From Ectothiorhodospira magna (GTDB lineage Bacteria; Pseudomonadota; Gammaproteobacteria; Ectothiorhodospirales; Ectothiorhodospiraceae), in contig NZ_FOFO01000009.1 of NCBI RefSeq assembly GCF_900110965.1, forward strand, positions 32,747 through 96,746: DNA of 64,000 bases. The letters are read 5' to 3'. The stretch's first letter is position 1. Each line of letters begins with the position of its first letter. The notes under the pieces are model-generated. The model saw only the letters and a program-made list of their open reading frames with translations, was not told the origin of the DNA and made no database searches. The position numbers and the translations under genes are program-made. Below are positions 26,820 to 36,375 of the stretch, one piece after another.

Positions 26820-27999
26820 CCTGTCCCACCATGATGGCGTGACCCCTCGAATCCGGCTGCTGCTGCTACTGCCGACCCAGGGATTTGGCGGGGCGGAACG
26901 CACCCTGTACAACCTGATCACCCACCTGGACCCGGCCCGGTTCGAGATCATCCTGATCACCCACCGATCCAGTTTCCCGGCCTGTGACCGGGCGCGGGTA
27001 CTGGACCTGGAAGCCGAAGGGGTGGCCACCGGTTTTCAGGGCCTGCGCCGGACCTGGGGCGATGCCCGTCGGGTGTGGGCCATCGCCCGCCGGGAACAGT
27101 GCCACCTGATGCTGGGGTTTTTGCATTACGGCGGCATGATTGCAGCCCTGGTCCGGGTGCTGGGTCGGGGCAGACCAGCCACCATCGCCAGTCCCCGCAC
27201 CCCGTCGGTGGCTGGCATCCGTTTTCACCTGTCCCGGCGTCGGGATCGCTGGCTCTGGCATGCCCTGGTACTGCTGATGAATCAGGCCGCCCATCGGGTG
27301 CTGGTGTCCACCGAGGGACTGGGCCGGGAATGTATCCAGCGTTACCGGGCCGCCCCCGACAAGGTGACCGTGGTGGCCAACTGCGTGGACCTGAGCGCCG
27401 TATATCACGCCCAGGCCCAACCCCGGTCCGACACATTGCCCTGTATCGTGACCTTTGGCCGTCTGGCCCCGGAAAAGGATCTGGACATCCTGCTGCGGGC
27501 CTTTGCCCAGGTCAGGGTCCATCATCCCTGCCGTCTGCTGCTTATCGGCGACGGCCCGGAACGGGCCGGGCTGGAGACCCTGTGCCAGACTCTGGACATT
27601 GCTCCCTGGGTGAGATTCGCCGGTTTTCATCCCGCCCCTTTTGGTCTGGTGAAATCGGCGGATATCTTTGTCCACACCGCCCGTTTCGAGGGCTTTGGCA
27701 ATGTGCTGATCGAAGCCATGGCCTGTGACCTGCCGGTGCTGGCCACCGATTGCGATTTTGGCCCCAGGGAGATCATCCGCCACGGAGAAACCGGCTTGCT
27801 GGTGCGCCCCGGTTCCGTGGATGCCCTGGCGCAGGGGATCAGGACGCTGCTGGCGGACGAACCCCTTCGGCGGCGTCTGGCGACGGCGGCCCGGCAAGAC
27901 CTGCCCCGCTATGCCCCGGCGGTCATGGCCCAGGGTTATGCCGCCCTGTTCGAGGCCCTGTTCCGGGAGCGCCATGGAGCCGCCAATGACCGACCATGA
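26809..27999 (+). CDS. GT4-family glycosyltransferase
   Basis: About 396 residues, GT-B fold. It has IRLLLLLPTQGFGGAERTLYNL at the N-terminus, IVTFGRLAPEKDLDILLRAF in the donor domain and EX7E in FEGFGNVLIEAMACDLPVLATD. It is similar in length and layout to the gene before it. ATG 26809 lies 9 bases after GGGAGG and overlaps the upstream stop. It probably extends the same glycan; the sugar specificity is unknown. Confidence 0.9.
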   Translation: MSHDLSHHDGVTPRIRLLLLLPTQGFGGAERTLYNLITHLDPARFEIILITHRSSFPACDRARVLDLEAEGVATGFQGLRRTWGDARRVWAIARREQCHLMLGFLHYGGMIAALVRVLGRGRPATIASPRTPSVAGIRFHLSRRRDRWLWHALVLLMNQAAHRVLVSTEGLGRECIQRYRAAPDKVTVVANCVDLSAVYHAQAQPRSDTLPCIVTFGRLAPEKDLDILLRAFAQVRVHHPCRLLLIGDGPERAGLETLCQTLDIAPWVRFAGFHPAPFGLVKSADIFVHTARFEGFGNVLIEAMACDLPVLATDCDFGPREIIRHGETGLLVRPGSVDALAQGIRTLLADEPLRRRLATAARQDLPRYAPAVMAQGYAALFEALFRERHGAANDRP

Positions 28000-28927
28000 C
28001 CTGATGTATCGTCCCAGAACCCACGAGGACACCCCAGCCCTGCTGGCCCTGTTCCAGCGGGTTTTCGGCCACCAGGCTGAACCGGCCTGGTGGCACTGGA
28101 AATATCAGGATGCCGCCCTGCCGTTGACCCTGGGACAGGTGGCCCAGACCCCCGCCGGGGCACTGGTGGCCCATGTGGGCCTGTATGGCTGGCCGGCCCG
28201 GTTGCCCGACGGTCTGCAGGTGCTGGCCCAAGTCTGTGACGTCATGGTGGATGGGCCGGTGCGCGGTGGTCTCAAGGGGGGCGTCTACGATGCCCTGATG
28301 GCCGGGTTCTGTGCCCAGGTGCAACAGCGCCATCCCCAGGCACTCACCTTCGGTTTTCCCGGTAATCGATCCCTGCCCCTGGGACGGCGCCTGGGGTTCT
28401 ATCATCCCTGGTACGAGGTTCTGGACCAGGAACTGCCGGCCCTGACCCCTCCCCGCCGTCCCACCTGGCACCGGCTGGAAGCGATTCCCATGTCGGATCA
28501 GGCCCTGGACCAGGTGGCAGCCCAGGCAGCAGGAGCGACCGGCCACGGCCTGATTCATTCCCCCGCCTATCTGGACTGGCGTTACCGCCGTCACCCTGCC
28601 CGGCATTACCGGCTCTGCCGGCTGGAAACCCCATTGGGTGGTCGGGGCTGGTGCATGGTGCAGGCCTTGCCGGATCACCTGCGGGTGATGGAATGGTGGG
28701 GGCGGGAGCCGGATCTGCCCCGGTTGCTCACCCTGGTGCGGCACCAAGCCGCCCGGGAGGGTCTGCCGGTGGTCCGGTACTGGGCACCACCGGCGTCCAC
28801 GGTCACCACCGGGTCCACCGCCTTGCCCACCGGCGCCACTGTGGTGGAAATGACCTGTGCTCCCCGCCCCCGGCTCCAGGGTGGCATCTGGCCTCGTCTT
28901 CAGCCCGGTGACGCGGACATTTACTGA
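27986..28927 (+). CDS. GNAT-like acyltransferase, probable glycan-locus modifier
   Basis: About 313 residues. The opening MYRPRTHEDTPALLALFQRVFG and the following substrate loop match GNAT-fold proteins found in polysaccharide loci. A second half with SPAYLDWRYRRHPARHYRLC resembles the paired GNAT-type domains of this group. It could acetylate an amino sugar or another intermediate, but the acetyl-CoA loop was not firmly located. ATG 27986 has GGAG 6 bases upstream and overlaps the preceding glycosyltransferase; an ATG four codons earlier is possible. The long open frame further upstream is a shadow. Confidence 0.7.
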   Translation: MTDHDLMYRPRTHEDTPALLALFQRVFGHQAEPAWWHWKYQDAALPLTLGQVAQTPAGALVAHVGLYGWPARLPDGLQVLAQVCDVMVDGPVRGGLKGGVYDALMAGFCAQVQQRHPQALTFGFPGNRSLPLGRRLGFYHPWYEVLDQELPALTPPRRPTWHRLEAIPMSDQALDQVAAQAAGATGHGLIHSPAYLDWRYRRHPARHYRLCRLETPLGGRGWCMVQALPDHLRVMEWWGREPDLPRLLTLVRHQAAREGLPVVRYWAPPASTVTTGSTALPTGATVVEMTCAPRPRLQGGIWPRLQPGDADIY

Positions 28928-29017
28928 GCGTCAGCCTTCAGGCACCACGGTCTGTCAGGGTTTCTGTGCTAGCATCCCGAACTTTATCCTGACGAGGCAA
29001 GAGAGGCAGCTCCGTTG

Positions 29018-32000
29018 ATGGTGACCGAAGATCATTACCTGCCCTTTGGTGTCGGCGACCTGCCGTCGGGCCATTGGCTGGTGCTTGCGCCCCACGCCGA
29101 TGACGAAACCTTCGGCATGGGCGGTGCCATCATCCGGGCGCGGGAGGCGGGCACCGCCGTCTCCGTGATCATCCTCACCGACGGCGCCCAGGGCGGCAGC
29201 GGCACCGATCTGGTCCAGGCCCGGGAACAGGAGGCCCGGACCGCCGCCGAGCAGCTGGGGGGGCTGGAACTAGATTTCTGGCGCTGTCCCGACCGGGGAC
29301 TGGTGGCCGACGAAGCCCTGATCCAGCGCCTGACCCAATATATTGAAGATCAGGGCTACAGCGCCGTCTTCTTCCCCATGCCCGGCGAACCCCATCCCGA
29401 CCACCGGGCCACCGCCCATCTGGCCTGGGAAGCCCTGCGCCGGTGCCGGTTTGCCCCCATCCCCATTGGCTACGAAATCAGCGTCCAGGGCCTGACCAAC
29501 TGCCTGGTGGACATCTCCTCCGTGGTGGAGCGCAAAACCCGGGTCATGGCGGTCTACCAGTCCCAGCAGGGGGAAAATGCCTACACCGAACGGGTACTGG
29601 CCCTGAACCAGTCCCGCACCTGGTCCCTGCCCCGAAGCGTATCCCACGCGGAGGCCTTCTTCCTCTGGCCCCGGCGAGACAGCCCCCTGCTGGATGTCTG
29701 GGCCGAACAGTTACTGCCCCGGCTGGCACCCGCGGCTCTGGCCCGCAACCGCCCCCTGGTCTCGGTCATCATCCGGACCCGCAACCGCCAGACCCTGCTG
29801 GAACAGGCCATCCGTTCCGTGGCCGCCCAGACCTGGCCCCGACTGGAACTGGTGGTGGTCAACGACGGCGGCACCGAGGTGGCCACGGAGGTGGCGGCCG
29901 CCCAGGGCGGCGTGATCCAGCAGGTCCGCTATCTGTCCCTGACCGATCATCCGGGCCGATCCGCCGCCGCCAACCGGGGCATGGAAGCCGCCACCGGGAC
30001 GCTACTCATGTTTCTGGACGACGACGACTGGCTGCTGCCCGGTCACGTGGCCGGGCTGGTACAGGCCCTGGAACAGACCCCGGAGGCCATCGGCGCCTAC
30101 AGCAACGTATCCGCCGTGCGTCGGGAAGGAGAACACTGGGTGGAAGTGCGCCGCTTCAGCGCCCCCTTCGATCCGGCCCGCTTTGCCTATGAAAACTATC
30201 TGCCCATCCATTCGGTCCTGTTTCATCGTCGAATCATGGAGCAGGGGTGCCGCTTTCCCGAAACCCTGGATGTCTACGAAGACTGGGCCTTCTGGACCCT
30301 GGTGACCGGCCAGGGTGTCCTGATCCATGTGGATCAGACCACCGCCTGTTACCGTATCTATGACAACAGCGGTTTTGGTGTTCATGCGGACCCGGAGCGG
30401 GTGAACCGCTCACTGGTGCCCTTCGTACAATGGGCCAGAACCCATTGGTCCGACGAACATCTCTCTATCCTGGTCAGGCGGGCCTCTGCCATGGCCGAGA
30501 TCCAGCGTCGGGAACAGGCCATGATCGCGGATCTGGACCGGCAGGCTGGCGAGCAGGCGGCCACCCTGTCGGCTCATCGTCAGGAAATCCGGGTGAGAGA
30601 TGAGCGGATCGTACAGCAGGATGTCCGCATCGCCACCCTGGATGACACCCTCAGCCGTCAGCAGGCAGAACTGACCGCATTGCAGGGCCAACTGGCCGCA
30701 TTGCAGGGCCAGCTGGCCCTGCTGCATGCCTCCCGCAGCTGGCGGCTCACCGCCCCCCTGCGTCTGCTGGGCCGGCTTGCCCGCCGGACGCGGGACATGG
30801 CGCGGGCGGGGCACCCCCTGCTGCGTCGCCACGGCTGGCGAGGATTGCTCGATCGTGGCTGGCACGTCCTGCGCCGGGAGGGCATCACCGGCCTGAAGGC
30901 CCGGTTGCACCATCATGCCACCCTCAATGCCCATATCCCCCGCTCGGCGCCCCCGTGCCAAGGGCAGGCCGCTCTGGCCTGGGAACCGGACCCGGGCCAT
31001 TATCGGCTGGTGGAAGGCGGCGGCAATTATGTCTATGTCCCGCCCCGGCGCCCGGCCCATCTGGACGCCTGGCTGACTACTCTGAAAGCACCGCCCCGGT
31101 TCTCCATCGTAGTGCCCGTCTACAATACCCCGCCCATCCTGCTCCAGGCCCTGCTGGATTCAGTGACAGCCCAGTGGTACCCCCATTGGGAACTGATCCT
31201 GGCCGACGACGCCAGCCCCTCGACGGAGACCCGTCAGGCCCTGACCCGGATATCCGATGGCCGGGTGAAGGTGTTGCACCTGGATACCAACCAGGGCATC
31301 GCCGGCGCCACCAACGCAGCCATTGCCGCAGCAGGAGGGGAGTTCGTGGTGTTCCTGGACCACGATGACGAGTTGACCCCGGACTGCCTCTACGAACTGG
31401 CCCTGTGCATCCAGCGGGAGCAGCCGGACTTCATCTACAGCGACGAGGACAAGATCACCCCCCAGGGCCATTTCACCGAACCCCATTTCAAGCCCGACTG
31501 GTCCCCGGACACCATCATGAGCACCATGTACACCTGCCATGTGTCCTGTATCCGTCGCACCCTGCTGGCGCGGATCGGCGGCCTGCGGTCGGAATATGAC
31601 GGTTGCCAGGACTGGGATCTGATCCTGCGGGTGGCGGAGCGGACCGACCGCATCAGCCATGTACCCAAGGTGCTTTACCACTGGCGCATCCTGCCCGCCT
31701 CCGTGGCCTCGGATCTGGCGGCCAAGCCCTATGTGCTGGCGGCATCGAAAAAAGCCAGGGAGGATGCCCTTCAGCGTCGGGGTCTGTTCGGCGAACTGGA
31801 GCCAGTACCCGGCTTCCCCGCCTACTGCCGGGTGCGCTATCACCTGCGGGGCAATCCCCTGGTGTCCATCATCATCCCCACCCGGGACAATCCTGCCGTA
31901 TTGCGCCGCTGTATCGACGCCCTGCCACCCCCATCGAATCAGAGTCAGTATGAAATCCTGATCATGGACAATGGCTCGGTCACGCCGGAAGCCCGTCGTT

Positions 32001-32683
32001 ATCTGGACACCCTGCCGACCCGGCACCCCCATATCCGGGTGCTGCGCCACGATGCCCCGTTCAATTTCTCCGAACTGAACAATCTGGCGGTGCAGGCATC
32101 CAGGGGGGATTTGCTGCTGTTCCTCAATGACGACACCGAAGTGATCACCCCGGACTGGCTGGAACGGCTGGGAGGATATGCCCAGTTGCCTCATGTGGGG
32201 GCTGTGGGGGCAAAACTGCTCTACCCCGGTGGCCACACCATCCAGCATGCGGGGCTGGTCAATCTCCAGGCGGGACCGGGCCATGCCTTCCTGCACCGGC
32301 CCGCGGATCACCCCGGCTATTTCATGCGCAATCTGCTGGAATACAACTGGCTGGCGGTGACCGGCGCCTGCCTGATGATCAGCCGGGAAAAGTTCATGCG
32401 AGTGGGCGGCTTCGACGAAACCTTCCCCATCGCCTACAACGACGTGGAACTGTGCATCCGTCTGCACGAAGCGGGACTGTACAATCTGGTCTGCCCGGCG
32501 GTCAGCCTGATTCATCACGAATCTGTCAGCCGGGGGCCGGATCATCTGGACCCCGCCAAGCGGGAACGGCTGCGGGGAGAACTGCGCCGCCTGTATGCCC
32601 TTCATCCCCGCTACTTTCAGCACGACCCCTTCCATAACCCCAACCTGCACCCGGACAGTGTCCATTTTGACCTGGCCTGCTGA
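29018..32683 (+). CDS. Giant PIG-L deacetylase / GT2 / coiled-coil / GT2 / GT2 fusion
   Basis: About 1,221 residues. Residues 1-230 form a PIG-L/LmbE deacetylase domain with metal-binding PHADDE and PHPDH motifs. A first GT2 domain (about 245-460) starts PLVSVIIRTRNRQTLLEQAI and has FLDDDDW. A coiled coil (about 495-570) runs into SRSWRLTAPLRLLGRLAR (574 on). A second GT2 domain (about 690-890) has RFSIVVPVYNTPP and FLDHDDE. A third (about 945-1215) has LVSIIIPTRDNPA, FLNDDTE and FDETFPIAYNDVELC. PIG-L enzymes remove N-acetyl groups from sugars, so one polypeptide may add and deacetylate residues of one glycan. The start is ATG 29018, or the TTG just before it, after GAGAGG. The stop overlaps the next gene as TGATG. 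Confidence 0.9.
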   Translation: MVTEDHYLPFGVGDLPSGHWLVLAPHADDETFGMGGAIIRAREAGTAVSVIILTDGAQGGSGTDLVQAREQEARTAAEQLGGLELDFWRCPDRGLVADEALIQRLTQYIEDQGYSAVFFPMPGEPHPDHRATAHLAWEALRRCRFAPIPIGYEISVQGLTNCLVDISSVVERKTRVMAVYQSQQGENAYTERVLALNQSRTWSLPRSVSHAEAFFLWPRRDSPLLDVWAEQLLPRLAPAALARNRPLVSVIIRTRNRQTLLEQAIRSVAAQTWPRLELVVVNDGGTEVATEVAAAQGGVIQQVRYLSLTDHPGRSAAANRGMEAATGTLLMFLDDDDWLLPGHVAGLVQALEQTPEAIGAYSNVSAVRREGEHWVEVRRFSAPFDPARFAYENYLPIHSVLFHRRIMEQGCRFPETLDVYEDWAFWTLVTGQGVLIHVDQTTACYRIYDNSGFGVHADPERVNRSLVPFVQWARTHWSDEHLSILVRRASAMAEIQRREQAMIADLDRQAGEQAATLSAHRQEIRVRDERIVQQDVRIATLDDTLSRQQAELTALQGQLAALQGQLALLHASRSWRLTAPLRLLGRLARRTRDMARAGHPLLRRHGWRGLLDRGWHVLRREGITGLKARLHHHATLNAHIPRSAPPCQGQAALAWEPDPGHYRLVEGGGNYVYVPPRRPAHLDAWLTTLKAPPRFSIVVPVYNTPPILLQALLDSVTAQWYPHWELILADDASPSTETRQALTRISDGRVKVLHLDTNQGIAGATNAAIAAAGGEFVVFLDHDDELTPDCLYELALCIQREQPDFIYSDEDKITPQGHFTEPHFKPDWSPDTIMSTMYTCHVSCIRRTLLARIGGLRSEYDGCQDWDLILRVAERTDRISHVPKVLYHWRILPASVASDLAAKPYVLAASKKAREDALQRRGLFGELEPVPGFPAYCRVRYHLRGNPLVSIIIPTRDNPAVLRRCIDALPPPSNQSQYEILIMDNGSVTPEARRYLDTLPTRHPHIRVLRHDAPFNFSELNNLAVQASRGDLLLFLNDDTEVITPDWLERLGGYAQLPHVGAVGAKLLYPGGHTIQHAGLVNLQAGPGHAFLHRPADHPGYFMRNLLEYNWLAVTGACLMISREKFMRVGGFDETFPIAYNDVELCIRLHEAGLYNLVCPAVSLIHHESVSRGPDHLDPAKRERLRGELRRLYALHPRYFQHDPFHNPNLHPDSVHFDLAC

Positions 32684-34509
32684 TGCCCGCGCCCCGATCC
32701 CGCCCCATGATGAATGCCGACAGCCTCAAGTCCGCACCCAGTGATCCCGCCCTGCTGCGGGACATGATCCGCGAGGCGGAGGTGATCTCCTTCGACTTCT
32801 TCGACACCCTGTTCCTGCGCCCCCTGTGCGACCCGGAGGACCTGTTCGACATCCTCGGCCAGCGCCTGGGTCTGGCGGATTTCCGGCTGCGCCGCCGGCA
32901 GGCCCAGGCATTGGCCTTTGAAAACATGCACCGGCAGGGACGGCGGGAAATCACCCTGCAGGACATCTACGACTGCATGGCCACCCTGCCCCGGCCCGCC
33001 CATGAAGTCATGGCCCTGGAACAGGAACTGGAACTGGCGCTGCTGTCGCCCAATCCGGTGCTGGTGCCCCTGTTCCAGGAAGCCCTGGCCCAGGACAAAC
33101 GGGTATTTATCCTGTCGGACATGTATCTGGATACAGATTTTTTCCTGACCTGCCTGCGCCGTCACCACCTGCCGGAAGTGCCGGTTCTGGTGTCCTCGGA
33201 CCAGAACGCCACCAAACGGGATGATGGTGCCCTGTTTGCCGTACTGCTCCAGCAGGTCAACGTATCCCCGGACCGGGTGCTGCATGTGGGGGACAATCCC
33301 CATGCCGATGTGCGTCGGGCTGGAGAACTGGGGTTGCGGACCTTTTTATACCAGGAACCCGGTAAGCCGGTGCCGGTGCCAGAGGAAACCGCTCCCGCCA
33401 CCTCCGTGGCCCGGGCACTGATCCGTTGCCACCGGGAATCCCTGCCCCCCGACACCTTCCGGGAACTGGGATTTCGCTACGGTGGTCCGGCGGCCCTGGG
33501 ATTTCTGGAATGGATCGCCGAGCAGGCTAGGGCTGACGCCATCGACCATCTGCTGTTCCTGTCCAGGGACGGCCACATCCTGCACCGGCTGGCCGGCGAC
33601 GGCGATCCCCTCCCGTTGCCCCGGCACGTCTACTTTACCGGCTCCCGGGTGGCCTTCAACCTGGCCGCCATGGGGGAGGACAACTTCACCGATTTCCTGC
33701 CCTTCCTGCTCTCCGGCGCCCATGGCCTGTCCCCCTGTGAACTGCTGGAGCGCCTGGGCGTGACGCCGCCGGCAAGCCAGGTGATGGCGGACCTGGGGTT
33801 GCCCGACGACCGCCCCATCACCGGGCGACAGGAAGCCCTGTTGACCCGGTTTCTCTGGGCCTGCCGCTGGGACATCCTCAAGGTCTGCCGCCGCAACCGC
33901 CAGGCCCTGTTCCGCTATCTGCATAGCCTGGGCATCCAGGCCGGCGACCGGGTAGCCATCGTCGATGTGGGCTGGAACGGCACCACCCAGGAGGCGTTCG
34001 AGCGGGCAGTGATCCCCATGCTGGATCTTCATGTGACCGGCTACTATTTCTGCCTGTCCACGGCCCCCGAATGTCTGTCCCGTCAGGGCCGTCACCGCAT
34101 GAAGGCGATGGTATCGGCCGCGTCCACCTCCACCGATCAGGTGACCCGCCTGTATGGCAACCGGGTGCTGGTGGAACTGTTTTTCTCCGCTCCCCACCAC
34201 TCCGTCATCGGCTGGCAGGCCCAGGAAGATATCATTGAACCAGTGGAGGACCCGGGCCGCCGGGAGGAGGGCGCCGGGTTGCTGGATCACGTCGCCGCCC
34301 TTCAGGAAGGCATGATGGACTTTGCCCGCGCCTATCGGGAACTGCGCCGCCGCACCGGCCTTGAAGGCACGCCCATGGACATTGCCCAGCCCCTGCTGGC
34401 GTTTGCCAGCGAGGGCCGCTGGCGCCGGTTGCCGATGTTGGCGGAAGTGAAGAATTTCGACGCCTGGGGCAGTTCCCGCAATCGGGATATCCTGCTGGGA
34501 GACTACTGA
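32683..34509 (+). CDS. HAD-superfamily hydrolase-like protein of a glycan locus
   Basis: 608 residues. The N-terminal 230 form a HAD fold: SFDFFDTLF as the nucleophile loop, FILSDMYL as motif II, a Lys in ATKRDDG and VGDNPHADV as the acidic motif. The C-terminal half (about 260-608) has a second HAD-like opening, LLFLSRDGHILHRL, and VAIVDVGWNGTTQ. This pattern is seen in proteins next to capsule and rhamnan-type GT2 genes, with no settled function. It may be a sugar-phosphate phosphatase or a non-catalytic partner of the adjacent transferases. ATG 32683 overlaps the preceding stop; ATG 32707 is an alternative. Confidence 0.75.
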   Translation: MPAPRSRPMMNADSLKSAPSDPALLRDMIREAEVISFDFFDTLFLRPLCDPEDLFDILGQRLGLADFRLRRRQAQALAFENMHRQGRREITLQDIYDCMATLPRPAHEVMALEQELELALLSPNPVLVPLFQEALAQDKRVFILSDMYLDTDFFLTCLRRHHLPEVPVLVSSDQNATKRDDGALFAVLLQQVNVSPDRVLHVGDNPHADVRRAGELGLRTFLYQEPGKPVPVPEETAPATSVARALIRCHRESLPPDTFRELGFRYGGPAALGFLEWIAEQARADAIDHLLFLSRDGHILHRLAGDGDPLPLPRHVYFTGSRVAFNLAAMGEDNFTDFLPFLLSGAHGLSPCELLERLGVTPPASQVMADLGLPDDRPITGRQEALLTRFLWACRWDILKVCRRNRQALFRYLHSLGIQAGDRVAIVDVGWNGTTQEAFERAVIPMLDLHVTGYYFCLSTAPECLSRQGRHRMKAMVSAASTSTDQVTRLYGNRVLVELFFSAPHHSVIGWQAQEDIIEPVEDPGRREEGAGLLDHVAALQEGMMDFARAYRELRRRTGLEGTPMDIAQPLLAFASEGRWRRLPMLAEVKNFDAWGSSRNRDILLGDY

Positions 34510-34522
34510 TTGGGGGGGCAGG

Positions 34523-35566
34523 ATGATGGGTTTGGATGACCGCATGGCTTCAGGATCAGCACAGGCCCCGGAGCAGGCCGGGGAAGACAAGGCCCAGGTG
34601 ACGGTTTTGATCGTCAACTGGAATAGCGGCGCGATGTTGAAACACTGCCTTGAATGCCTGGCCTCCCAGTCATTGCAACCGGCCCGCATCATTGTCATTG
34701 ACAATGCCAGCACCGATGATTCCCTCGCCCATCTCCACCCCCATCCAGCCGTCATGGTGTTGCCCCAGCAAAACAACCTGGGCTTTGCCGCCGCCAACAA
34801 TCTCGGACTCAAACACTGCACCACCGAACTGGTGGCCCTGCTCAATCCCGATGCCTTTCCCCAGCCAGACTGGCTTGCGGCTCTGGTGTCCGCCGCCCGT
34901 CGCCATCCCGAATGTGCCGCCTTTGGCTCGATTCAGACCTGCCATCCCGACACCCATCGTCTGGATGGCACCGGAGACGTGTATCATCTCAGCGGCCTGA
35001 TATGGCGACGGGATCATGGCGCACTGCGGGCAGATACCCTGACCCCAGCGGGGGACATTTTTTCCCCCTGTGCCGCTGCCGCCCTGTACCGGCGGGATGC
35101 GGTACAGGCCGTGGGGGGATTTGATGAGCGGTTTTTCTGTTATGCAGAAGATGTAGACCTGGGATTTCGTCTGCGTCTGGCCGGGCAGGTCTGCCGGGTG
35201 GTGCCCGAGGCGGTGGTGTATCACATGGGCAGTGCCACCACCGGAGGACAGCACAGTGCATTTGCCGTATATCACGGGCACCGGAACCTGGTCTGGACCT
35301 TTGTAAAAAACATGCCCGGACCGCTGTTTTGGCTATGTTTGCCCCTGCACCTGCTGATGAATCTACTGACCATTCTGGTGTTTGCCTATCGGGGCCAGGG
35401 CCGGGTCATCCTGCGTGCCAAGACCGATGCCCTCAAGGGGCTACCTGCCATCTGGCGTACCCGTCAGCAGGTGCAGAGAAATCGTCAAGTGTCATGGCAT
35501 GAGATCTGGGCCGCCCTGGACCGGCGAATCTGGCGCCGCCGCTTCAGAGTCGTCTGGAGGCCGTGA
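34523..35566 (+). CDS. GT2-family glycosyltransferase (rhamnosyltransferase-like)
   Basis: 347 residues. The GT-A fold begins VTVLIVNWNSGAMLKHCLE. LLNPDAFPQPDWL supplies the DXD-like region, and FFCYAEDVDLGFRLRLAG supplies the ED motif before the acceptor helix. C-terminal hydrophobic segments (LFWLCLPLHLLMNLLTILVF) suggest membrane attachment. The arrangement resembles WbbL-type rhamnosyltransferases. A G-rich GGGGGGCAGG lies just before ATG 34523; ATG 34526 is equally possible. Confidence 0.88.
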   Translation: MMGLDDRMASGSAQAPEQAGEDKAQVTVLIVNWNSGAMLKHCLECLASQSLQPARIIVIDNASTDDSLAHLHPHPAVMVLPQQNNLGFAAANNLGLKHCTTELVALLNPDAFPQPDWLAALVSAARRHPECAAFGSIQTCHPDTHRLDGTGDVYHLSGLIWRRDHGALRADTLTPAGDIFSPCAAAALYRRDAVQAVGGFDERFFCYAEDVDLGFRLRLAGQVCRVVPEAVVYHMGSATTGGQHSAFAVYHGHRNLVWTFVKNMPGPLFWLCLPLHLLMNLLTILVFAYRGQGRVILRAKTDALKGLPAIWRTRQQVQRNRQVSWHEIWAALDRRIWRRRFRVVWRP

Positions 35567-35570
35567 AGCC

Positions 35571-36299
35571 GTGATTGCCGTTTCCATTGTCAGTCACGGC
35601 CACGGCGCCATGGTGGAGGCCCTGATCAGCCGGCTACTGGAGCTTCCCGAAGTTGCCCAGGTGATTCTCACCCTCAATCTGCGAGAATCCCTGACATTGC
35701 CCGCGGATCAGCGTCTGACCCTGGTGAAAAATGACCGGCCCAAGGGCTTTGGCGCCAACCATAACGCTGCATTTTCATTATCCCGTCAGCCATTGTTCTG
35801 TTGCATGAACCCGGACATCAGTTTGCCGGACAACCCCTTTCCGGTGCTGCTGGCCACCCTGGAGCGTTTTCCTTGTGCCGCCCTGGTGGCCCCGGCGGTG
35901 AGATCCCCCAGGGGCGATCTGGAAGACAGTGCCCGTCATTTCCCCACCCTGGGATCATTGCTATCAAAAGCCCTGGGACGGGGAGATGGTCGCTACATGA
36001 TCACAACCGACCAGGGCATCATGTTCCCCGACTGGGTCGCGGGCATGTTCATGCTGTTCCGGCGGGGGGATTTTTCCACCCTGCAGGGCTTTGATGACCG
36101 TTTCTTCCTGTATTACGAAGACGTGGACATCTGCTTTCGTTGCTGGAGACAGGGGCTGCCGGTGGTGGTGGCCCAGGATGTGTCCGTCATTCACGATGCC
36201 CGCCGGGACAGCCATCGCAAGCTCTCCTACATGGTGCTGCACCTGCGCAGTATGGCCCGGTATTTTCTCAAGCATAGGGGCGGGGGAGGGAGGGATTAA
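35571..36299 (+). CDS. GT2-family glycosyltransferase (WbbL-like)
   Basis: About 242 residues. IAVSIVSHGHGAMVEALISR opens the GT-A fold. Then come GFGANHNAAF, CMNPDISLPDNPF as the DXD-like site, and FFLYYEDVDICFRCWRQGL. This is the compact WbbL-type rhamnosyltransferase pattern. The start is GTG 35571, 4 bases after the previous stop, with CTGGAGG about 10 bases upstream; the longer upstream frame is a shadow. It is the last gene of the GC-rich glycan run. Base composition changes sharply right after it. Confidence 0.87.
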   Translation: MIAVSIVSHGHGAMVEALISRLLELPEVAQVILTLNLRESLTLPADQRLTLVKNDRPKGFGANHNAAFSLSRQPLFCCMNPDISLPDNPFPVLLATLERFPCAALVAPAVRSPRGDLEDSARHFPTLGSLLSKALGRGDGRYMITTDQGIMFPDWVAGMFMLFRRGDFSTLQGFDDRFFLYYEDVDICFRCWRQGLPVVVAQDVSVIHDARRDSHRKLSYMVLHLRSMARYFLKHRGGGGRD

Positions 36300-36375
36300 G
36301 ATTATCTATTAATTCATTCATTTCTTGTTTTGATGAGATATACTGAATTTCAGGCTTTTTTATCAGGAATTTTTT
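36300..36375. promoter_or_regulatory. AT-rich leader with candidate -10 box
   Basis: This 76-base gap is strongly AT-rich. TATACT (36339-36344) is a good -10 box, but no matching -35 was seen. AGGAA lies 7 bases before ATG 36376. It marks the left edge of the AT-rich stretch. Confidence 0.35.
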
